Assembly (NCBI GenBank): GCA_030612965.1
Contig: JAUWMW010000141.1
Span: 1 to 6,444 of the forward strand
Direction of reading: 5' to 3'
Source: a bacterium
Lineage (GTDB): Bacteria > Zixibacteria > MSB-5A5 > GN15 > FEB-12
DNA length: 6,444 bases
Within the stretch, counting starts at the first letter, position 1, and the number at the start of each line of letters is the position of its first letter. The position numbers and the translations under genes are program-made. This document shows positions 1 to 5,233 of this stretch, in pieces. Under the pieces are notes generated by a model. That model made no database searches, was not told the origin of the DNA, and saw only the letters and a list, made by a program, of their open reading frames with translations.

Positions 1-32
1 CGGGGCAAGTCAACCCCCTGTGGAAAATAGCT

Positions 33-60
33 TTGACATAATTGTGAGAAATGTTATATT
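33..60 (+). promoter_or_regulatory. Sigma70-type promoter with extended -10
   Basis: A perfect -35 hexamer TTGACA (33-38) is followed after 16 nt by TATATT (55-60), which matches the -10 consensus at five of six bases. TG at 52-53 supplies the extended -10 motif. Transcription would begin near 66-68. It points at the small secreted ORF and probably at secDF beyond it. It also means the ATG at 51 lies inside the promoter and would not be in this transcript. The assignment rests on sequence match only. Confidence 0.75.
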
Positions 61-74
61 CGCCCGACTTTAGT

Positions 75-509
75 ATGAATGAACTGACCAGACATATAGC
101 TCGGGCTTGCCGCTGCAAGACGCTCCTGGCCCTGTTTTTCGTGCTGGCCCTGGCGGCCGGCGCTGATCGCCTGGCGGTTGCGTATGGTCCACTGGGAACG
201 GTACCGACTGATTCCAGCGTTGGGTTGACGGCCATTGATCTGCCCAGACCTGATGTTTTACCTGAAAACATGGCCGGCAGTGGAAAGCCGATTGAGGAAT
301 CAACCGTCTGCCTACAAGTTCCGGTCGGTCTTAAGAGTGACAATGGCAGTGGGCGCTCCGGGCATTATGTCGCCGGTCGGAGCGGCTCCCGGGTCTGTTT
401 TTCCCATCAGAATACCACGGGTTTGTTGTGTACGACGATCTCTTCGATCGATTCCGATCTGGGACGGCAGTTCACTCTGGTCGGCGCCCGACCATCAGGC
501 ACCAGTTAG
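75..509 (+). CDS. Small predicted secreted protein upstream of secDF, unknown family
   Basis: I do not recognise this 144-residue protein. What can be seen is a classical Sec signal peptide. It has a positively charged start (Arg6, Arg10, Arg13, Lys15), a hydrophobic core at residues 16-29, and an Ala-Val-Ala site at 34-36 suited to signal peptidase I. The predicted mature part is about 108 residues, rich in Gly, Ser and Thr, with cysteines at 79, 108 and 119, and ends in ARPSGTS. I chose the ATG at 75 because the in-frame ATG at 51 lies within the predicted promoter. The mRNA leader would then be only about 8 nt with no clear ribosome-binding site; if another promoter is used, 51 would give 152 residues. 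Codon use looks coding throughout. The gene lies 92 nt before secD on the same strand. By analogy with VemP and ApdA/ApdP it could be a nascent-chain sensor of export, but no canonical arrest motif is visible. It could also be an unrelated lineage-specific secreted protein. Confidence 0.55.
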   Translation: MNELTRHIARACRCKTLLALFFVLALAAGADRLAVAYGPLGTVPTDSSVGLTAIDLPRPDVLPENMAGSGKPIEESTVCLQVPVGLKSDNGSGRSGHYVAGRSGSRVCFSHQNTTGLLCTTISSIDSDLGRQFTLVGARPSGTS

Positions 510-524
510 CTTAGTTTGCGTCCC

Positions 525-597
525 GCCGAAAGTCCGGCATCGGACGAACCGCTTATTCCCGACAATAAACAGAGTAATTGATAGCTTCGAAAGGACT
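525..597 (+). promoter_or_regulatory. secD leader with small hairpins and possible SD pairing
   Basis: The 92-nt gap before secD holds a perfect 5-bp hairpin, GTCCG (532-536) with CGGAC (541-545) around a 4-nt loop. A competing 4-bp hairpin pairs GCCG (525-528) with CGGC (535-538). A weak AT-only hairpin pairs TTATT (553-557) with AATAA (564-568). AGTCC (531-535) could instead pair with GGACT (593-597), which overlaps the secD ribosome-binding site. Such switching would suit translational control of secD. The pairings are short and could arise by chance. Confidence 0.25.
591..595 (+). promoter_or_regulatory. Ribosome-binding site of secD
   Basis: AAGGA lies six nt before the ATG at 602. This decides the start in favour of 602 over the in-frame TTG at 578, which has no Shine-Dalgarno sequence and would add eight residues ahead of the natural SecD beginning. 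Confidence 0.8.
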
Positions 598-601
598 GTG
601 T

Positions 602-2353
602 ATGTCAAAACACAACTGGCGCATCGGCGTCACCATAGTAATGGTCATCCTGGCTTGTATAGCCTTCTGGGACACTGTCAAGCTGTGGACTCTGGGCGAC
701 GAAGCTCAGGCCCAAATGCAGGAAAACGATCCCGGCGAGTTACTGAAGATACAGCAGGACGCCATTCATCTTGGTCTTGACCTTCAGGGCGGCATCCATG
801 TGGTACTTCGCGTCAAGCTGGAGGAGATTGACCAGGGCTCCCGAGGGGATGCTGTCGATCGCGCCATGCAGATTATCCGCAACCGTGTTGATGGTCTGGG
901 GGTAGCCGAACCGACTATCGTCAAGCAGGGTAATGATCGCATTATTGTCGACCTCCCCGGTTACACCGACGCCGCGCGAGCGGAAGAGTTGATCGGCCAG
1001 ACGGCGTTATTGCAGTTCAAACTGATGGAAACGGCTGAAAACGCCAATCTCCTTCTCACCCGGATGGATTCAGTAATCGCCGAGCATGAGAGAAACAAGC
1101 GCGGCGAAGCCGAATCCGATGAGACCGCCGACACCGACAGTCTAACAGATGAATCACCCGAAATGGCGTCGTCCGACACTGCAACTGAAACGGGTGGACA
1201 GGATGTTATCGCCGATTTGCTGGGAGAGGACTCGACAACGGTGGACACCACCGACCTCTTTGCTTACGACGAGACCGGTGAACTGGATGAGGGCGATTTC
1301 CCGCTCACGTCCCGCATTGAAGTGGCCCATTATAACAGCAATACCGGGGCGTCGTGGCCGAAGTTCGCAGTGAACAAGCGAGATCGGGAAAAGGTGGATC
1401 GCTGGCTGAATCTGCCGCTCGTGGCCCGGTTGATGCCTATCGATGTTCAATGGTCCTGGTCGACGAGATCGGAGATACGCAACAACCGTGAAGTATATTT
1501 CCTCTACCTGATAAAGCGGAAAGTGCAATTCCTGGGTAAGTTCCTTGAGAACATCGCGCTCAGCCGTGACCAGATGGGTGGCTTCGTGGTTAATTTCAGT
1601 CTTGCCGGTGACGGTGCTGCCCGCTTTGCTCAGTTGACCGGCGCCAACATCGACAAGCCCCTGGCCATCGTACTCGACGACAAGGTCGAGTCGGCGCCAT
1701 TCATAAATTCCAAGATCCGGCGGAGCGGTCAAATCACCCTGGGTTCCACGGCCGCCATTAAAGACGCTCGCAATATGGAAATCGTGCTCAAGGCGGGCGC
1801 CCTGCCGGCCCCGGTGGAAATCATCGAGAAGAACGTGGTGGGAGCTTCTTTGGGCGCCGACTCGATCAGCAAAGGGTTCAAGGCTGCGCTGATGGGATTG
1901 GCTCTCGTACTGATCTTCATCGCCGTTTACTACCGGTTGTCCGGGATCATCGCCGACATTGGTCTGATTTTCAATATCTTCTTCCTGTTGGCGGTGATGT
2001 CGGCCCTGAGCGCCACTCTGACGATGCCGGGTATCGCCGGAATTATTCTGACCATCGGTATGTCGGTCGACTCCAATATTCTCATATTCGAGCGGATCCG
2101 GGAGGAGTTGCGCACCGGCAAGACAGTTCGTGCATCGATCGACGCCGGATATGAACGCGCCTTTGTGGCCATCTTCGACTCTCACGTTACGACTCTGATC
2201 ACCGCCGGCGCCCTGTTCCTTTTGGGCAGTGGACCCATCAAAGGATTCGCCGTGACGCTGTTTTGGGGTATCGTGATTTCACTGTATACCGCATTTGTGA
2301 TTACCAAGCAGGTGTTCGATGTCCGCAAACGTTATCGCACTCTGAGTATCTAA
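602..2353 (+). CDS. secD: Protein translocase subunit SecD
   Basis: SecD works with SecF and SecYEG in the inner membrane. It uses the proton gradient to complete movement of preproteins across the membrane from the periplasmic side. This copy has 583 residues, close to the usual separate SecD (E. coli about 615). After an N-terminal membrane segment (about 9-30) comes the DLQGG signature (60-64) and the first periplasmic subdomain, with the VDRAMQIIRNRVDGLG block at 85-100. The region around 165-238 is an Asp/Glu/Ser/Thr-rich, low-complexity insertion not expected in standard SecD. The second periplasmic part (about 320-410) and five further membrane segments (about 426-570) follow. The fourth membrane segment carries GMSVDSNILIFERIREEL. 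Its Asp490 matches the proton-relay aspartate (Asp519 in E. coli), so the protein should be active. secF follows after 18 nt, so the two are an operon, and no yajC lies between the promoter and secD. Confidence 0.97.
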   Translation: MSKHNWRIGVTIVMVILACIAFWDTVKLWTLGDEAQAQMQENDPGELLKIQQDAIHLGLDLQGGIHVVLRVKLEEIDQGSRGDAVDRAMQIIRNRVDGLGVAEPTIVKQGNDRIIVDLPGYTDAARAEELIGQTALLQFKLMETAENANLLLTRMDSVIAEHERNKRGEAESDETADTDSLTDESPEMASSDTATETGGQDVIADLLGEDSTTVDTTDLFAYDETGELDEGDFPLTSRIEVAHYNSNTGASWPKFAVNKRDREKVDRWLNLPLVARLMPIDVQWSWSTRSEIRNNREVYFLYLIKRKVQFLGKFLENIALSRDQMGGFVVNFSLAGDGAARFAQLTGANIDKPLAIVLDDKVESAPFINSKIRRSGQITLGSTAAIKDARNMEIVLKAGALPAPVEIIEKNVVGASLGADSISKGFKAALMGLALVLIFIAVYYRLSGIIADIGLIFNIFFLLAVMSALSATLTMPGIAGIILTIGMSVDSNILIFERIREELRTGKTVRASIDAGYERAFVAIFDSHVTTLITAGALFLLGSGPIKGFAVTLFWGIVISLYTAFVITKQVFDVRKRYRTLSI

Positions 2354-2354
2354 C

Positions 2355-2362
2355 GGAGAGGA
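2355..2362 (+). promoter_or_regulatory. Ribosome-binding site of secF
   Basis: GGAGAGGA begins one base after the secD stop codon and sits nine nt before the secF ATG. This strong site supports the chosen start and independent re-initiation within the secDF message. Confidence 0.75.
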
Positions 2363-2371
2363 ACGAAGCAA

Positions 2372-3301
2372 ATGTTTAGAATAATTGGCGAGACCAATTT
2401 AGACTTCATCGGCGCCCGCAAATTCTCCTTTGTCTTTTCCGCGGCATTGATAGCGGTGGGTCTATTCGCGCTGGTCATGGTGGTTACGGGCAAGGCCAAC
2501 CTCGGCATCGATTTCGCCGGCGGCACCATGATTTACGGCACCTTTGAAAACGAGGTTGCTATCGATGATTTGCGCACGGCTATTTCGGTTGACTTTCCGG
2601 CTGCCACGATTACCGAGCTATCCGACTTCGAAAAACCGAACGCTTTTATTGTCAAAGTGAAACGCCCCGAGTCGGAAGCTGATAGCAGGGATCGTTCCGA
2701 GCAGTTGAAAGAGGTCATCGTTGCGGCTTTCGAGGGGAATCAGTTTACTGTTGAATCGGAACATGTTATCGGTCCGGCGGTGGGGAAGAGTCTTAGTAAA
2801 GACGCCCAGAAGGCGGTGATGCTGTCGCTATTTTGCATTGTTATTTACATCTGGATTCGATTCGACTTCCGTAGCGGCATCGCAGCTACGATTGCAACCT
2901 TCCACGATGTCCTGGCGGTGCTGGGTATTACCTACTTGATCGGTCTGGAGTTTGATCTGCTGCTGATCACCGCATTGTTAACACTGGGTGGTTATTCACT
3001 GACCGACACGGTGGTGGTGTTTGATCGCATTCGCGAGAATCTGAAGAAGTACCGCTCCAAGGGTGAATTCGCCGCCTCCGTGAATGCATCAATCAACGAA
3101 GTACTTTCGCGCACGGTGAATACTTCGTTGACGACGCTGTTGGTGGTGGGAACGCTGTTTTTCCTCGGTGGCGAAGTGTTGCGTACCTTTGCGCTGGCGA
3201 TGATCCTCGGTGTGCTCGTCGGTACTTACAGTTCCGTGTTCGTGGCCAGCCCAATCGTGGTCGAGTGGGAAGCCCGCAGCCCGAAACGATTCAAACGGTA
3301 G
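2372..3301 (+). CDS. secF: Protein translocase subunit SecF
   Basis: SecF is the partner of SecD in the inner-membrane complex that couples proton flow to late steps of Sec-dependent export. The 309 residues fit the family (E. coli 323). The order is a first membrane segment (about 18-40), the LGIDFAGGT motif (44-52), a periplasmic domain (about 55-145), then five membrane segments (about 147-293). The fourth membrane segment bears GYSLTDTVVVFDRIREN (207-223), whose Asp212 corresponds to the functional aspartate 213 of E. coli SecF. Arg247, in LSRTVNTS, corresponds to the conserved arginine of the proton path. All key residues are therefore present. The C-terminal tail is short and basic. The gene closes the secDF operon and is followed 30 nt later by a clear terminator. 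Confidence 0.97.
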   Translation: MFRIIGETNLDFIGARKFSFVFSAALIAVGLFALVMVVTGKANLGIDFAGGTMIYGTFENEVAIDDLRTAISVDFPAATITELSDFEKPNAFIVKVKRPESEADSRDRSEQLKEVIVAAFEGNQFTVESEHVIGPAVGKSLSKDAQKAVMLSLFCIVIYIWIRFDFRSGIAATIATFHDVLAVLGITYLIGLEFDLLLITALLTLGGYSLTDTVVVFDRIRENLKKYRSKGEFAASVNASINEVLSRTVNTSLTTLLVVGTLFFLGGEVLRTFALAMILGVLVGTYSSVFVASPIVVEWEARSPKRFKR

Positions 3302-3331
3302 ACAGCACGCTTTCTTGCGATGTGTGAATAT

Positions 3332-3365
3332 CGGGTTCGTCATTTCGGCGGACCCGTTTCTTTTT
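3332..3365 (+). terminator. Rho-independent terminator of the secDF operon
   Basis: CGGGTTCG (3332-3339) pairs with CGGACCCG (3349-3356), giving eight base pairs including one G-U. The 9-nt loop and the tail TTTCTTTTT (3357-3365) complete a typical intrinsic terminator 30 nt after the secF stop codon. Confidence 0.88.
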
Positions 3366-3376
3366 GAGTCTGGGGT

Positions 3377-3489
3377 GTGCTATGAGTGGCATAGCGCACG
3401 AAGCGCGAATGAGTGATTTATCACTGTGTGGTGTACGTCCTCGTGCACAACTTGGATGCAGGAGCAGACGAGGAGGTCTGCCGCCCACA
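3377..3489. repeat. Intergenic cluster of four hairpins, probable structured repeat or RNA element
   Basis: Four hairpins follow one another in about 110 nt. GCTATG (3379-3384) pairs with CATAGC (3390-3395). AGTGAT (3412-3417) pairs with ATCACT (3420-3425). GTGTACG (3431-3437) pairs with CGTGCAC (3442-3448), with one G-U. GCAGAC (3464-3469) pairs with GTCTGC (3476-3481). The TCCT loop of the third complements AGGA in the loop of the fourth. TGTGG (3427-3431) can pair with CCACA (3485-3489) to close a stem around the last two. The block lies between convergent genes and shows no credible protein. A dispersed intergenic repeat of the REP/BIME kind or a small structured RNA would explain it. Copy number cannot be judged from this window. 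Confidence 0.5.
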
Positions 3490-3623
3490 AGAACGGATTC
3501 ATCGTCGGGGGAGTCTCTCGCGCCCACGGAACCATGCGTTTTCAGATGGATCAGTTCTGAGGATCGTTTTCAGCTAACGGGATCGGATCGCGCAGTTCGC
3601 TATGATCCTGAGCGGTAATTGGA
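3490..3623. other. Rest of the convergent intergenic region, no gene seen
   Basis: No supported gene lies here. GGATC (3585-3589) can pair with GATCC (3604-3608), with an inner GCG (3590-3592) and CGC (3598-3600). The resulting hairpin sits 16 nt beyond the stop codon of the minus-strand flippase gene. It has no U-run after it on that strand, so it is at best a weak or rho-assisted 3' end. Confidence 0.35.
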
Positions 3624-5132
3624 TTACGTCGAGCCTAAGCGACTGCGGACCCACTCGCGATCGTCCGGTTCGACCAGACGCCAGCCGACTATCAGCGAGA
3701 CAATCAACACCACCGTAACATCGACCACCAATGTCCACCAACTGACCGGCGGCAGCAGAAAACGTATGCCGAGAGCAACCGTGCCGCTCGCTATTGCCGC
3801 CAGCAGTCCGGGTCCGAGGCAGCGCCGCAGCAGGCCGGAGTAGGCCAGGCTCAGTACTCGCGCCATGAGCCACGGGTAGAGAGTCAGGTAGAGAACGAGT
3901 TGCGGCGCCGCGCCCGCGATGGCCATGCCGACCAAGCCGTAGGGTTTGATCAATATCAACGCCAGGGCGATTTTCGCCACCGCCTCGCAGATCACGACGT
4001 ACAGGATGTAGCGATGTTTGCCGATCCCGAAGAGCACCGAATTCCCGATGATCTGAGGCAGAAAGACCGCCGACCCAACGGCAAGGATCCGCATCACTTC
4101 AGCCGCCGCCGCGAATTCCGGCGGCAGCCAGAGCGAAACGAAATCACGGGCGAACAGAATTACCCCGGTACAGAGCACGAAGGACAAATACGAGGCATAG
4201 CGCACGCTTTTCAGGTAGAGACTCCTGACACCTTCCGGCCCCATCGTTGTCTCAAGGTGTGATATCATCGGGGTCAATGGTCGGGCCACGGCGTTGACGG
4301 CGTTGCGCAGGTACAACAGCAGTTGAGCGCCGGGATGATAAACACCGGCCGCCGCCGAGGAACTGATCAATCCCAGCAGGAAAGAGTCGGTGTTGAAAAT
4401 GATCATCCAGCCGGCTACGATGCCGAACGACACCCGCGAGTAGCGGAACAACAATTTTGCAGTGTCTTTGTCGACCCGTTTGATTGATAGCTTCAGTTCC
4501 GGGTACAGTTTACGAAGCCACACCGCGCCGACCAAGTGACGAACCACGGTGAAGGCTACAAGCGTTGTGGCCAAAGCGACCAGACCATAACCCTCACGCA
4601 GTAACCATACCATCACGAGAGTGCGAAGCACTTCCTCTGCGATGGCCAAACCGCGAGCCAGGTCGAAACGATGGAAAGCGCCCAGGCTGTTGCCGAACGG
4701 CAGCAGGTAGAAATTGAAGGCCATGAAAACACCCAGAACCATCAGCGCGCGTCGTCCCTCCTCAAGCATGGCGGGATCGCCGATCCGAAAATACCCAAAG
4801 AATAGAGTCGCGAAGAGGTAGATAGCTCCGGCGACGGCGCTGCCGATGACGAAATACAGCAGGGTGGAGGTGTTGAGCACGCGGCTGATCGCGGCATGAT
4901 TCTTCTCAGCCAGGAACTTGGATACGTACCGCGTAATCGCCGAGGTAAGCCCGAGATCGAGCAGATTGAAGTAGTTGATAGTCTGGAAGACTATGATCCA
5001 TACGCCGTAGCGGGCATCGCCAAGCACCCATGTAATATATGGCACGAACAGAAACGAAATGATTATCCGAGCCAGGTATGCCAGCCCGGAGGCAGAAACG
5101 TTTCTCGAAAACTGTGGTTCCTTGCCCGACAA
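3624..5132 (-). CDS. Polysaccharide flippase-like membrane protein (MATE/Wzx superfamily)
   Basis: This 502-residue polytopic protein is built like lipid-linked oligosaccharide flippases of the MOP superfamily. About twelve to fourteen hydrophobic segments run from residue 15 to 485. They form two halves, the second beginning near 227 after the basic, lysine-rich loop at about 205-226. Family-typical traits are the N-terminal start SRNVSASGLAYLARIIISFL (9-28), GxxxYGVW-like text at 38-45, and the NLLDLGLTSAITRYV block (56-70). Such proteins carry polyprenyl-linked sugar units across the inner membrane for surface polysaccharide or O-antigen synthesis; the substrate here cannot be read from sequence. 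The start is TTG: an in-frame stop lies at 5148-5150, and AGGTGAGGAG upstream offers a ribosome-binding site. It follows the LeuC-like gene on the same strand after 101 nt, so co-transcription is possible but not shown. No glycosyltransferase gene is in the window. Confidence 0.85.
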   Translation of the reverse strand: MSGKEPQFSRNVSASGLAYLARIIISFLFVPYITWVLGDARYGVWIIVFQTINYFNLLDLGLTSAITRYVSKFLAEKNHAAISRVLNTSTLLYFVIGSAVAGAIYLFATLFFGYFRIGDPAMLEEGRRALMVLGVFMAFNFYLLPFGNSLGAFHRFDLARGLAIAEEVLRTLVMVWLLREGYGLVALATTLVAFTVVRHLVGAVWLRKLYPELKLSIKRVDKDTAKLLFRYSRVSFGIVAGWMIIFNTDSFLLGLISSSAAAGVYHPGAQLLLYLRNAVNAVARPLTPMISHLETTMGPEGVRSLYLKSVRYASYLSFVLCTGVILFARDFVSLWLPPEFAAAAEVMRILAVGSAVFLPQIIGNSVLFGIGKHRYILYVVICEAVAKIALALILIKPYGLVGMAIAGAAPQLVLYLTLYPWLMARVLSLAYSGLLRRCLGPGLLAAIASGTVALGIRFLLPPVSWWTLVVDVTVVLIVSLIVGWRLVEPDDREWVRSRLGST

Positions 5133-5233
5133 TCGCTCCTCACCTGCTCATAACACCGGGAGACCTTGCGACTCTCACAACCTCATAGCGGCGGTCGTCG
5201 AATACAATGTGCGATTCAAAACAGCTTAGTCTG
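5133..5233 (-). other. Gap between LeuC-like and flippase genes
   Basis: These 101 nt hold the flippase ribosome-binding site, but I see no convincing terminator and no promoter with a proper -35/-10 pair. The only candidates, TTGTAT and TATGAG on the minus strand, have 14-nt spacing and are not persuasive. The layout is compatible with read-through from the LeuC-like gene. Confidence 0.4.
5136..5145 (-). promoter_or_regulatory. Ribosome-binding site for the TTG-started flippase gene
   Basis: On the minus strand AGGTGAGGAG lies just before the TTG at 5132. The AGGTGA part is spaced seven nt from the start and AGGAG three nt, so the first is the more likely anchor. An ATG at 5149-5151 is in another frame and meets a stop after three codons. 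Confidence 0.6.

Noticed and set aside
2..17. GGGG/CCCC hairpin at the left edge
   Set aside because: Only four base pairs with an eight-base loop and no T-run; too weak to call a terminator of an unseen upstream gene.
578..601. TTG start eight codons upstream of the chosen secD start
   Set aside because: It has no Shine-Dalgarno sequence, whereas the ATG at 602 has AAGGA at ideal spacing and begins a normal SecD N-terminus.
235..780. 181-codon open frame overlapping the small secreted ORF and the start of secD
   Set aside because: It runs into secD in another frame, its composition is Arg/Ser/Pro-rich, and it has no ribosome-binding site or domain.
1154..2185. 343-codon open frame antisense to secD
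   Set aside because: It lies wholly across secD, whose protein is unmistakable. Its translation is rich in His, Arg and Gln without any recognisable family, as expected of a shadow frame in GC-rich DNA.
3364..3618. Open frames on both strands over the intergenic region (also 3291-3527 on minus)
   Set aside because: They cover the terminator and the hairpin cluster, have no ribosome-binding site, and give basic, Ser/Pro-rich text without a domain. The structure explains the region better.
3900..4262. 120-codon frame antisense to the flippase gene
   Set aside because: It is His/Arg/Asp-rich and lies fully over the coherent membrane protein on the other strand, so it is a shadow.
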